NCBI RefSeq assembly: GCF_049331405.1 | Contig: NZ_CP186274.1 | Location: 8,308,001 to 8,372,000, forward strand | DNA from: PoT sp049331405 | GTDB lineage: Bacteria; Planctomycetota; Planctomycetia; Isosphaerales; Isosphaeraceae | Reading direction: 5' to 3' | Length of the DNA stretch: 64,000 nucleotides | Shown: positions 23,179 to 32,147 of the stretch, piece by piece | Position numbering within the stretch: position 1 is the stretch's first letter | Layout of the letters: each line of letters opens with the position of its first letter | Position numbers and translations under genes: made by a program | Notes under the pieces: model-generated | The model's database searches: none | Seen by the model: the letters and a program-made list of their open reading frames with translations, nothing else | Told to the model about the DNA's origin: nothing

Positions 23179-26100
23179 ATGATGTCGAGCCGCCCGTTCG
23201 TCCACTTGCACTGCCATAGCCACTACAGCTTGCTGGACGGGGCGAGCAAGATCCCCCTGTTGGTCAAGCGGGCCTCCTCGCTGGGAATGCCCGCGCTCGC
23301 GATCACGGACCACGGTAACTTGTATGGGGCCGTCGAGTTCCTCCGCGAGGCCAAGGCGGCGAACATCAAGCCGATCGTCGGGCTCGAGGCCTACGTCGCC
23401 CCTCGGCACCGGACCGAGCGCTCCATGGGGGGCGGCTCGGGGAAGGAGTACGCCTTCCACCTCACGCTGCTCGCTCGGAACGGCGAAGGGGTGCGTAATC
23501 TGATGCGGCTCTCGTCGGCCTCGTTCCTCGAGGGTTTCTATTACAAGCCTCGTATCGACAAGGAAATCCTCGAGCGGCACTCCGAAGGCCTGATCTGCCT
23601 CTCGGGTTGTGCCTCGTCCGAGTTCTCCGACCACATCCTGCACGGCAAGATGGCCGATGCCGAGAAGCTCTGCGCCTGGTATCAGAAGCTCTTCGGCGAG
23701 GAGAACTTCTACGTCGAGATCCAGGACAATGGCATCCAGATCCAGCACGACTGTGCCGCGGGGGCGATCGACATCGCCAAGAAGATGGGCCTGCCGCTCG
23801 TGGCCACGAGCGATGCCCACTACCTGACGCAGGACGACGCCCAGGCTCACGACATCTTGCTCTGCATCAACACGGGCAAGACGGTCGACGACCCGAACCG
23901 GATGAAGTTCGAGAACAACCAATTCCACGTCCGCTCGCCGGAGGAGATGTACGCGGCGATGCCCGGGCACGAGGAGGCCCTCGCCACCTCGTTGCGGATC
24001 GCGGATCTCGTCGAGGAGAACTACAAGAGCCTCAATCTCGGCAAGCGGCAGTTCCCGTCATTCCAGCCGCCGGGCCAGAAGACTCCCGAGGAATACCTCC
24101 AGGAGCTCTGCGCCCAGGGGATGCGAGATCGTTTCGGCGAGAATCCGCCCCAGGCCGCCGTGGATCGCCTCGAGCATGAGCTCGGCATCATCAACCGGAT
24201 GGGCTTCGCCTCCTATTTCCTCATCGTCTGGGACTTCGTCCGCTTCGCGCGTGAGGCGGGCATCCCGAACTCGGCGAGAGGATCGGCGTGCGGCGCCCTC
24301 GTGAGCTACCTCCTGTACCTGAGCCACGTCGACCCGCTCCATTACGACCTGCTGTTCGAACGATTCCTCGACCCCAACCGCTCGGAAGCCCCCGATATCG
24401 ACATCGACCTCTGCAAGGAGCGTCGTTACGAGGTCATCGAGTACGTCCGGCAGAAGTACGGAGAGGCCAACGTCGCCCAGATCGGCACGTTCGGCACGAT
24501 GGCCGCCAAGGCCGCGCTCAAGGACGTCGGTCGCGCCCTCAACATCCCGCTTTCGCGGGTCGACCAGGTTACGAAGCTGATCCCCACCCGGCTCAATATC
24601 ACTCTCGAAGAAGCTCTGAAGGAAGAGCCGGCCCTCGCCAGGATGGCCAGCGAAGACCCCGAGATCGGCAAGCTCCTCGAGTACGCCCAACGCCTCGAGG
24701 GGACGGCCCGCAACGTCGGCACCCACGCGGCCGGCGTCGTGATCGCCGACCGGCCCCTCTGCGACCTCGTCCCGCTCCAACGGCTCCCGAACAAGGACAA
24801 AGAGAAGGAAGTCGTCAGCACCCAGTGGGAAATGGGTGACGTCGAGAAGGCCGGCCTCCTCAAGATGGACTTCCTCGGGCTCCGTAACCTCACGAGCCTG
24901 GCCTCCGCGACCAAGCTCGTCGAGCAGAAGAACGGCGAGCCGTTCGACCTGCTCGGGCTCCCGCTCGACGACGAGGCCACGTACAAGCTCCTCCAGCGCG
25001 GCGACGCGAAAGGCGTGTTCCAGCTCGACGGTGCGGGTATCCGCGACCTCCTCGTGAAGATGAAGCCCGACCGCTTCGCCGACCTCATCGCCATCTTGGC
25101 CCTCTATCGCCCGGGCCCGCTCAACGGCGGTATGGTCGACGAGTATGTCGATGTGAAGCACGGTCGCAAGCAGCCGTCGTATCCGCATCCGGTCATGAAA
25201 GAAGTCCTGGAAGAGACCTACGGGGTCATGGTCTACCAGGAACAGGTCATGCGGATCTTGAACCGGCTGGGCGGCATCGAGCTCTCCCAGGCGTACGCGT
25301 GCATCAAGGCGATCTCCAAGAAGAAGATGGAGACAATCGCCCAGGGGCGCAAGCAATTCATCGAAGGGGCGATCGAACGCGGGCTCGAGAAGGACAGGGC
25401 CGAGAAAATCTTCGACCTGATCGAGTTCTTCGGCGGCTACGGCTTCAACAAGTCGCACACGACCGCCTACGCCCTCGTCGCCTTCCAGACCGCTTATCTG
25501 AAAGCCCACTATCCGACCGAGTTCATGGCGGCCTTGCTCTCGTCGGAAATGGACGGAGCCGAGCGCGAGAAGTATTTCGTCGACCATATCGACGACTGTC
25601 GCAAGATGGGCGTCGAGGTGATCGCGCCGAACATCAATGAAGGGGAATCCAGCTTCAAGGTCGCCGCCGAGGGGAAGATCCACTTCGGCCTGGGAGCTAT
25701 CAAAGGGGTCGGCACCAAGGCCCTCGAGGCCATCATCGCCGCCAGAGTCAAGGACGGCCCTTACTCGGGTCTCGACGACCTGTTCGAACGCGTGCCGCTC
25801 CAGGTCGTGAGCCAATCCTGCGTTGAGGCCCTCATCAAGGCCGGGGCCTTCGACCCGCTCGGCGGCCGCCGAAGCCAGTGGCTGGCCGTCCTGCCCAGGG
25901 CCGCCCAGGCCGGGCAGTCGGTCCAGGAGGATCGCAAGCGAGGCCAGCGCAGCCTCTTCGACTCCTTCGGGGAGGCCCCGAGCAACGGCAATGGGTCCAG
26001 CAAAGCCACGGCAACCCTCAGCTTGCCGGACATCCCTGAACTCCCCGACGTCGAGCGGCTCGCCGAGGAGAAGAAGGTCCTCGGATTCTATATGTCGAGC

Positions 26101-26802
26101 CACCCGCTGACGAGGCAGGCGGGGCTCTTGCAGGCGTTGGCCACGCACAGGATCGCCGACCTCGGGTCGGTGCCCGAGAAGGGCGAGGTGATCCTGGGGG
26201 GAATGATCTCGTCGGTCCAGGTCAAGAACGTTCAGAAGAGCCGTTCGGGCCTGACCCGCATGGCGAAGCTGACCTTCGAAGACCTCACCGGCTCCGTCCC
26301 CGCGATGCTCTGGCCGGAGGAGTTCGCCAGGCTCGAGGAATTCGTCAAGAACGATCAGATCAGCTTCGTGAAGGGGACGCTCGATCGTCGCCGCGACCCG
26401 GCCGAGTTGATCATCAACAAGATCATCCCGCTCTCGCGAGGGCCGGCGGAACTCTCCAAGGGGGTCGTCATCACCCTACGCAAGGGGGTGACGCAGGAGG
26501 AGCAGATCCAGCGACTGCTTCGTCAATGCCGGATTCGCCCCGGGAATCTCGACGTTTATCTCGAGGTCCTCGGAATCGAGGGCTTCCGACGTGCCATCTA
26601 CAAGGCGGGCTCGGCCCTGAAAATCCGCTACGACGAACGGCTCATCCCCGACCTGGAAGCCGCCGTCGACTCGGGAAACGTCCGGCTCCTCGGCCAGCGC
26701 GGGGCCACGGCACGGGTCGAGACGGCGGCTCCCGCCTCGGTCGGATATCGCTCGGGTTCCGAGCCCGAGAGCGAACTCCTCGAAGGCCCCTCCGACGATT
26801 GA
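23179..26802 (+). CDS. dnaE: DNA polymerase III alpha subunit
   Basis: 1207 residues, the replicative polymerase. The N-terminal PHP domain has HLHCHSHYSLLDGASK and ITDHGNLYG. The polymerase catalytic Asp residues are in APDIDIDLCKERRYEV near residue 405. The FNKSHTTAYALVAFQTAYLK stretch follows at about residue 755. Helix-hairpin-helix (IKGVGTKALEAI) and OB-fold domains follow, then a C-terminal tail. The metal-ligand residues of the PHP domain look largely intact. GAGGTGA precedes a double ATG. A 13-bp terminator lies 37 bases after the stop, so the gene is monocistronic. Confidence 0.97.
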   Translation: MMSSRPFVHLHCHSHYSLLDGASKIPLLVKRASSLGMPALAITDHGNLYGAVEFLREAKAANIKPIVGLEAYVAPRHRTERSMGGGSGKEYAFHLTLLARNGEGVRNLMRLSSASFLEGFYYKPRIDKEILERHSEGLICLSGCASSEFSDHILHGKMADAEKLCAWYQKLFGEENFYVEIQDNGIQIQHDCAAGAIDIAKKMGLPLVATSDAHYLTQDDAQAHDILLCINTGKTVDDPNRMKFENNQFHVRSPEEMYAAMPGHEEALATSLRIADLVEENYKSLNLGKRQFPSFQPPGQKTPEEYLQELCAQGMRDRFGENPPQAAVDRLEHELGIINRMGFASYFLIVWDFVRFAREAGIPNSARGSACGALVSYLLYLSHVDPLHYDLLFERFLDPNRSEAPDIDIDLCKERRYEVIEYVRQKYGEANVAQIGTFGTMAAKAALKDVGRALNIPLSRVDQVTKLIPTRLNITLEEALKEEPALARMASEDPEIGKLLEYAQRLEGTARNVGTHAAGVVIADRPLCDLVPLQRLPNKDKEKEVVSTQWEMGDVEKAGLLKMDFLGLRNLTSLASATKLVEQKNGEPFDLLGLPLDDEATYKLLQRGDAKGVFQLDGAGIRDLLVKMKPDRFADLIAILALYRPGPLNGGMVDEYVDVKHGRKQPSYPHPVMKEVLEETYGVMVYQEQVMRILNRLGGIELSQAYACIKAISKKKMETIAQGRKQFIEGAIERGLEKDRAEKIFDLIEFFGGYGFNKSHTTAYALVAFQTAYLKAHYPTEFMAALLSSEMDGAEREKYFVDHIDDCRKMGVEVIAPNINEGESSFKVAAEGKIHFGLGAIKGVGTKALEAIIAARVKDGPYSGLDDLFERVPLQVVSQSCVEALIKAGAFDPLGGRRSQWLAVLPRAAQAGQSVQEDRKRGQRSLFDSFGEAPSNGNGSSKATATLSLPDIPELPDVERLAEEKKVLGFYMSSHPLTRQAGLLQALATHRIADLGSVPEKGEVILGGMISSVQVKNVQKSRSGLTRMAKLTFEDLTGSVPAMLWPEEFARLEEFVKNDQISFVKGTLDRRRDPAELIINKIIPLSRGPAELSKGVVITLRKGVTQEEQIQRLLRQCRIRPGNLDVYLEVLGIEGFRRAIYKAGSALKIRYDERLIPDLEAAVDSGNVRLLGQRGATARVETAAPASVGYRSGSEPESELLEGPSDD

Positions 26803-26835
26803 TCCGCGGCTGAGCCACCTCACACGCCGGTAAAT

Positions 26836-26879
26836 CCAAGGGATTGGCAAGGGCAAATGGCCTTGCCAATCCCTCTTGG
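26836..26879 (+). terminator. Terminator of dnaE
   Basis: GGGATTGGCAAGG (26840-26852) pairs exactly with CCTTGCCAATCCC (26861-26873), and CCAA/TTGG extends the stem past a two-base bulge. The T-run after it is weak (CATTTCC). Confidence 0.75.
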
Positions 26880-27011
26880 CATTTCCGGATCGTCCCGCTC
26901 AACTCCCCTGCCCTGCGCCGATTGACGGGATTCGTTCGGCCGCGTTACGATGATCGCCGTCGTGCCGCCCGTTGAGATCCCAACACTCCTTCATTTCACA
27001 AATTCTTCATA

Positions 27012-29132
27012 ATGAGCGAAGCCGACCGGCCCACTGCTCCCGAAGCCAAGGCTCTCGCTGTTTCAAACTCGAGCACGGGCATCCTCTCCGACCCTCGATT
27101 CTGGGCGTTTGCATTGCCCCTCTTCATAATCGTGGCCCTGGCGTTCTTGCCAATCCTGGGGAACGGCTTCGTCTACTTCGACGACGACGAGAACTTCCTG
27201 GGGAACCGGAACTTTCGGGGCCTGGGTTTCTCGCAGCTCGGCTGGGCTTGGACGACGTTGCTGCTCGGCGTCTATCAGCCGCTCGCCTGGATCCTCCTCG
27301 AAGTGCAGTACGTCCTCTTCGGGCTGAATCCGTGGGGATACCACCTCGCGAGCCTTCTGCTCCACGCGCTCAATAGCGTCGTCGCGCTAGCGCTCACGTA
27401 TTCGATCCTGCGCCGGTCGGCTCCCGAACTCGTCGAGCGCTATCCGCGGAGGGCGTACGGCTGTTCGGCACTGGCGATCCTGCTCTACGCGATCCATCCG
27501 CTCCGGGTCGAGGTCGTCGCCTGGGCTTCGTGCCAGCCTTACCTGCCGTGCGTCCTCTTCTATATGCTTTCCATCCTAGCCTATTTGCAGGCGGCGGATT
27601 TGGATGGTTCTAAAGCTCGAAGCTGGCAGTACGTCTCATGGGCGATGTTCCTGTGCGCCCTGCTCTCGAAGGCCGTCGCCGTGAGCCTGCCGGTTGTCCT
27701 GATGGCGCTCGACTTCTTCCCGCTGCGACGCTTCGAGGACAGGTCGCGGATCGCGGGCGTCTTGAGGGAGAAGGCGTTCTACCTCGCGGCCTCGGCCGCG
27801 TTCGTCCTGATCGCCGTGGTGGGGAAGCAGTCGAACGAGTCGCTCCGCACGATCGACGACTCAGGCCTCTGGGCGAGGCTGGCGCAGTCGGGCTACGGGT
27901 TCTGGTTCTACTTATTGAAGTCGGTGGCTCCGGTCAATCTCGTCGCGTATTACCCCCTGCCGAAACGAGCCGAATTCTGGGGTCCGACGTATCTAGTCGC
28001 GGTCGGGGCTTCCGTCGGGCTATTCCTCGTGATCGTGCGACACTGGAAGGCCCATCCCGGCTTGTTGACGACGGGGTTGGCCTACCTGGCGAGCCTTGCT
28101 CCGAATCTCGGGTTCGTCACGATCGGCAATCAGCTCGTGGCCGACCGCTATTGTTATTTGCCCGCATTGGCTTTGGCGGTCGGCTTGGCATTCTTGCTAC
28201 TGCGGTGGACGACCGCTCCAAACCTGAAGGGTCGACCCTGGGTCGAGGTCGTTCCGGGCTTGCTATTCTCGATGGCCTTGCTTCCGCTGACCTGGCAACA
28301 ATGCCGGTCCTGGAAGACGACTGAGGCTCTCTGGGTGCGCGTCCTCGAGAATGGCGATCGTCAGCATCCCACGCCGTACTTCAACCTTGGGGCCGACCAG
28401 GCCAGACGCAAGCGCTATGACCAGGCGATGGCGAACTACCGAGAGGCCCTGGAGCTCGACCCCAACTCGCCCGACGCCAACAATCTCTTGGGGGCGGCGC
28501 TCGACGCCCTCGGCAAACCCGACGAGGCTTTTGCCTACTATCGGAAGGCCGTCAAACTCGAGCCGATCTACCCCGATGCTCGCAACAACTTGGGGTCAGC
28601 CCTGGCTCGAGAGGGCAACCTCCGCGAGGCCGTCGCGCAGTTTTCCGAGGCCGTGAGACAACGCCCCGAGTTCCCACTCGCCCAGAAGAACCTGGGCCTC
28701 GCGCTCTCGCGGCTCGGGCGCCTCCGCGAAGCATCCACGGCGCTTACGAAGGCCACTCGTCTCGCGCCCGAGGACCCCGAGCTCTGGCAATTGCTGGCCG
28801 TGTCCCAGGCGAAGCTCGGACGGCTCGACGACGCCATCGAGGCGTTTTCGAAAGCCCTTGCCCTCCGCCCCGACTCGGGAGGCCTCGAGCGCGACATCGG
28901 GCTCGCCCTCGAGCAGAAGGAGCGACTGGACGAGGCGATCTCCCACTACGCGGCGGCCGTGCGCCACGAGCCGAGCCTCGTCGACAACCGGATTTTGCTG
29001 GGTTCCGCGCTAGCTCGCCGTGGTCGACTGGACGACGCCAGGCTTCAGTTTCAGGAGGGTTTGAAGCTGGAGCCGGAGAATCCCGAGCTTCGCCGATCGC
29101 TGGATGGCCTTGGAAGTCTGCCGAAACCTTGA
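27012..29132 (+). CDS. TMTC-like polytopic membrane protein with TPR repeats
   Basis: 706 residues. The first ~440 form about 10-12 transmembrane segments with the GT-C-like signature VYFDDDENFLGNRNF early, then LLLHALNSVVALAL, AIHPLRVEVVAWASCQPYLPC and LLSKAVAVSLPVVLMALDFFP. The rest holds at least six tetratricopeptide repeats (NNLLGAALDALGKPDEAFAYY, AQKNLGLALSRLGRLREAS and others). This is the layout of TMTC-type O-mannosyltransferase-like proteins; the Asp-rich first loop would be the catalytic site. Donor and acceptor are unknown. The TPR part should face the periplasm if the family topology holds. No glycosylation genes are adjacent. Confidence 0.75.
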   Translation: MSEADRPTAPEAKALAVSNSSTGILSDPRFWAFALPLFIIVALAFLPILGNGFVYFDDDENFLGNRNFRGLGFSQLGWAWTTLLLGVYQPLAWILLEVQYVLFGLNPWGYHLASLLLHALNSVVALALTYSILRRSAPELVERYPRRAYGCSALAILLYAIHPLRVEVVAWASCQPYLPCVLFYMLSILAYLQAADLDGSKARSWQYVSWAMFLCALLSKAVAVSLPVVLMALDFFPLRRFEDRSRIAGVLREKAFYLAASAAFVLIAVVGKQSNESLRTIDDSGLWARLAQSGYGFWFYLLKSVAPVNLVAYYPLPKRAEFWGPTYLVAVGASVGLFLVIVRHWKAHPGLLTTGLAYLASLAPNLGFVTIGNQLVADRYCYLPALALAVGLAFLLLRWTTAPNLKGRPWVEVVPGLLFSMALLPLTWQQCRSWKTTEALWVRVLENGDRQHPTPYFNLGADQARRKRYDQAMANYREALELDPNSPDANNLLGAALDALGKPDEAFAYYRKAVKLEPIYPDARNNLGSALAREGNLREAVAQFSEAVRQRPEFPLAQKNLGLALSRLGRLREASTALTKATRLAPEDPELWQLLAVSQAKLGRLDDAIEAFSKALALRPDSGGLERDIGLALEQKERLDEAISHYAAAVRHEPSLVDNRILLGSALARRGRLDDARLQFQEGLKLEPENPELRRSLDGLGSLPKP

Positions 29133-29459
29133 CGTGCTGGGTTTTGCATATTTTTGATAGATCCGACCGCAGCGAGAAACCATCAAGAACACTTGACCTT
29201 GTTGCCTTTAATGGATGGTCACTTTACGATGGTAGTCCGATTGAGGGCTACACTGTCCGTTGATCTCCCGAGACCGCCTCAAAACGCCCATAATGAAACA
29301 CCCATGTTGAGAAAAGGAGTCGAATTCAAAATCGGTGATTGAGTGAATCCAGGCGTTACTCCCATCTGAGATTCTCATTGACGCCCAATCAAAACCACAA
29401 AATATTTGCCGCAACCCTTGAAATACTAGAATTTTACATCAAAACTCAAACCCATCGAA

Positions 29460-29609
29460 CGTCAGGAACAGCTCGACAGTGAAGATCGCTATCATCCAAT
29501 CTTCACAGATTATTAATTATGAGTCTTGATGCAAGTCCTCTATCATTCCTGACGTGCGAGGGACAACAGACCTACAGCTACAGGGTCATATAGCCCTGCC
29601 CCCCTCGCA
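29460..29609 (+). ncRNA. Candidate structured RNA (two adjacent folded units)
   Basis: Unit one: outer stem CGTCAGGAA (29460-29468) with TTCCTGACG (29546-29554) encloses two arms, GTGAAGAT (29479-29486)/ATCTTCAC (29499-29506) and GAG-CTTG/CAAG-CTC (29521-29540), giving a possible three-way junction. Unit two begins on the next base: TGCGAGGG (29555-29562) with CCCTCGCA (29602-29609), enclosing CAGGG (29581-29585)/CCCTG (29594-29598). I do not recognise it as any known RNA family. Strand is inferred from the T-run of the stem at 29736-29786. Each stem alone could arise by chance; their nesting and adjacency is the argument. Confidence 0.3.
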
Positions 29610-29735
29610 TTGAGGACGCCCCGCGATTGGCTTGGGCCCACGCTCCAGCCATCCCCCCCTCGCTCAGGCTTTCTCACCTTCGGAATGGATCGTCGTGCGC
29701 GGTATTGCATTCGAAAGGGAGGCGTTGCGGTATAT

Positions 29736-29786
29736 CAAATGAAACATTGATTACAAAGCAATTTTTATCAATATTTCATTTGTTTT
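29736..29786 (+). terminator. AT-rich terminator-like stem
   Basis: CAAATGAAACATTGAT (29736-29751) pairs with ATCAATATTTCATTTG (29767-29782), 15 of 16 positions, around a 15-base loop. TTTT follows directly on the plus strand. It would end a plus-strand transcript that starts in the AT-rich region, or serve as a late terminator of the TPR gene. Confidence 0.6.
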
Positions 29787-30013
29787 CCCCACCGCACCCC
29801 ATAGAATGCTATCATGCTGGCGGGCGATCCCGGGCCACGATGATGTAGCCCGACTGCTCGTACTCACTCCTACCCGCATGGTTCGACGCGTCGCTCGAGC
29901 CGCGTGAGTCCCAGCTCCCGAGGTGAGTTAGAGATCGAAGCCGTCTGCAAGCGGTCGAGCGGTCAACGAGGCCGCGGATCGCCCAACAGAGAGTCGAAAG
30001 CGAGAGAGGTACC

Positions 30014-30505
30014 TTGAAGCGTTCACGTTCGAGTCTCCTGAACAGCGTCGCACCCGGGCTCCTCAGCGCGATCAGCGCCGGGATCGTTTTCCTCTCTGGT
30101 TGCGGCGAATCCACGGTCGAGATGAAAGTCGAAGGGGATCCGGTCCCCGCGAAAGGCAAGGTCCTGCTCCCCGGCGGCAAGCCCCTCTCCGGCGCCACCG
30201 TCGTGCTTGTCCCGATGAAGGATTTTGGCCTGCCCGCCCGCGGCACCACGGGCGAGGATGGGTCGTTCGTACTGACCTCCAAGAGCGAGGGCGACGGCGC
30301 CGTCCCCGGCGACTATCGCATCCGGATCGAGCCCCCGCCCCTCCACAAGGGCGGCAAGAGCCTCAAATTCCCCTATCCTTCCGGGTATGCGAGCGAGGAA
30401 AGCTCCGGCCTGACAGCAACCGTCAAGCCGGGTGGGAATGAAGTCATCACGGTCCAGTTGCAGTCCACCATCGCTCGCGCGAGCCGTGGCCGCGAACGCA
30501 ATTGA
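30014..30505 (+). CDS. Lipoprotein with carboxypeptidase-regulatory-like fold
   Basis: 163 residues from a TTG start with AGAGAGG close upstream. A signal peptide ends in the lipobox VFLSGC. The mature part begins with a short beta-rich domain (PAKGKVLLPGGKPLSGATVVLVP ... GTTGEDGSFVLTS ... PGDYRIRIEPPP), the Ig-like fold called carboxypeptidase regulatory-like. In planctomycetes such small lipoproteins very often sit next to DUF1559 genes, as here (100 bases upstream). A role in the cell envelope is likely, but the function is not known. Confidence 0.8.
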   Translation: MKRSRSSLLNSVAPGLLSAISAGIVFLSGCGESTVEMKVEGDPVPAKGKVLLPGGKPLSGATVVLVPMKDFGLPARGTTGEDGSFVLTSKSEGDGAVPGDYRIRIEPPPLHKGGKSLKFPYPSGYASEESSGLTATVKPGGNEVITVQLQSTIARASRGRERN

Positions 30506-30607
30506 TAGAAACACGCGTTGATGTCCGAAAATTTCCCGTCGGCCCGAAGGCCACCGGGATCGAACTTCGTTTTCCTTAATGCACAGAGTTGCTTGAAAGG
30601 GTTTCGT

Positions 30608-31690
30608 ATGAAGGTTTCGTCGTATCGGGCTCGTGCCCGGTTCTCCGGTTTCACGCTGATCGAACTGTTGGTGGTGATCGCGATCATCGCCGTCCTGATT
30701 GCCCTTCTGCTGCCCGCCGTCCAGGCTGCCCGCGAGGCCGCCCGCCGCTCGCAGTGCGTCAACAACCTGAAGCAGATCGGGTTGGCCTTGCACAATTACG
30801 AGAGCACCAACGGCAGCTTCCCCCCCGGTGGTGAGTCGACCAACTACAACAACGGACAACCTCTCGCCGCCGGCACAGGTCCGTCGACCCAGTTTGTTGA
30901 CGGCGACTTCAGCACGCTGGCCCGCCTGCTCGCCTTCCTCGAAGGTGGAGCCCAGTTCAACGCCATGAATTTCTCGTACGGCTACTGGGACGCCTCGGGC
31001 GGCAACTACACCGGTGCCTCCTCGGTCATCCGCGTCTTCCTCTGCCCCTCGTCGTCCCGCGTCAACACCGACCGCGATGCGGTCGACTCGACCGACGCCG
31101 TCTCGGTCGCCCAGGGCAAGGGTTATGGCTACGGTGATTACGGTCCGACCGTCTACACCGATATCAATCCCACCGGCGTTGCGTCGGGTTCTGGGGCGAC
31201 CCCCTACCGCTTCAAGGGATCGCGGGCCGACGGCCTCCTCAAGCTGAACCAGACCCGCATCAGCGAGTGCACGGACGGCACGAGTAACACGATCGCCATC
31301 GGTGAAGACGCCGGCCGCGACGAGCGGTTCCTGAGCCCCTACACCGAAATCTCCGCCGGTGGCGACCTCCGCGGTAACGGTCCCTGGTCGCAGGCTGCCT
31401 ACCGCCGTTACTGGCGCTGGGCCGAGCCCGATGCCGGCTTCGGCGTCTCGGGTGCCCCCAACAACAAGTACCGCCCGATGTACGAGACCGGCAGCTACCC
31501 GAGCACGGGTGTCACTGCCGGTAACAACGCCGGTGCCAACGACGAGCTCTTCTCGTTCCACCCGGGTGGCGTGAACTGCGTCTTCGGCGACGGTAGCGTC
31601 CGCTTCATCAAGGACAGCATCAACGTCGTCACCCTCCGCTCGCTCGTCACCCTCAAGGGCGGCGAAGTGGTCTCCTCCGACTCCTACTAA
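30608..31690 (+). CDS. DUF1559 pseudopilin-like protein
   Basis: 360 residues from ATG 30608, with GAAAGG 7 bases upstream. The N-terminus is a type IV pilin-like signal: FSGFTLIELLVVIAIIAVL, with prepilin peptidase cleavage expected before FTLIE. RSQCVNNLKQIGLALHNYE, typical of DUF1559, follows. The C-terminus has the HPGGVNCVFGDGSVRFIKD motif shared by the family. DUF1559 proteins are greatly expanded in planctomycetes and are thought to form pseudopili or surface structures; individual roles are unknown. Codon use is very strongly biased to C-ending codons, suggesting high expression. A strong terminator follows. Confidence 0.93.
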   Translation: MKVSSYRARARFSGFTLIELLVVIAIIAVLIALLLPAVQAAREAARRSQCVNNLKQIGLALHNYESTNGSFPPGGESTNYNNGQPLAAGTGPSTQFVDGDFSTLARLLAFLEGGAQFNAMNFSYGYWDASGGNYTGASSVIRVFLCPSSSRVNTDRDAVDSTDAVSVAQGKGYGYGDYGPTVYTDINPTGVASGSGATPYRFKGSRADGLLKLNQTRISECTDGTSNTIAIGEDAGRDERFLSPYTEISAGGDLRGNGPWSQAAYRRYWRWAEPDAGFGVSGAPNNKYRPMYETGSYPSTGVTAGNNAGANDELFSFHPGGVNCVFGDGSVRFIKDSINVVTLRSLVTLKGGEVVSSDSY

Positions 31691-31729
31691 GAGTCTGACG
31701 GCGGTCGATACGAGACCCCTCTCTCCCAG

Positions 31730-31765
31730 GCGGCCCGAGACAAATTGTCTCGGGCCGCTTTCGTT
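31730..31765 (+). terminator. Strong terminator of the DUF1559 gene
   Basis: GCGGCCCGAGAC (31730-31741) pairs with GTCTCGGGCCGC (31747-31758), loop AAATT, followed by TTTCGTTGTTT. Confidence 0.9.
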
Positions 31766-32147
31766 GTTTCTAGGCTCTCCCTCACTTCTTAAACAGGGGT
31801 CTTAACACCTTAAGGCCTGTAGCCAATCCCGGAAGAGTTTGAAATTCGAGGATCGAAGCTCGAGAAATTCTGCTGAAGAAGGCAGGATCTGACGCTAAAC
31901 TCAATGTCGATACTCTGGAATGTTCGCGAAGTGTGCTCGCACCTGCAACGATCGAACTGGAATTGCCTCTTTCAGACTTCTCATAGAAACGACCTTCTGA
32001 TCAGAGCAACCATCCGAAATTCGAATGCTCTTGGCTCCTGAGCCTGTGAGAAGCCTCCTCCAGTGAGAGCCGCCGATTCACCTAACCGTCTGGATTAACT
32101 CGTCTTACTTTCAAGTCCGTCAAGTAAGAGACCGGGGGAAATCACTG
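31766..32147. other. Intergenic region before the DUF1549 gene
   Basis: About 380 bases of moderate G+C. It should hold the promoter for the DUF1549/DUF1501 pair. I see no gene and no strong inverted repeat. Confidence 0.45.

Larger units (their letters stand above)
29133..30013. other. AT-rich gene-free region with dense inverted repeats
   Basis: About 880 bases without a convincing gene. 29140-29810 is much richer in A+T than the rest of the window; rows near 29401-29520 are roughly 35-40% G+C by eye. Besides the structures listed separately, GGCGT (29352-29356) and ACGCC (29381-29385) enclose TGAGATTCTCA. The last ~200 bases (29812-30013) return to normal composition and lead into the lipoprotein gene. 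Confidence 0.6.

Noticed and set aside
24058..26148. 696-codon minus-strand frame inside dnaE
   Set aside because: Antisense shadow of dnaE without any protein motif.
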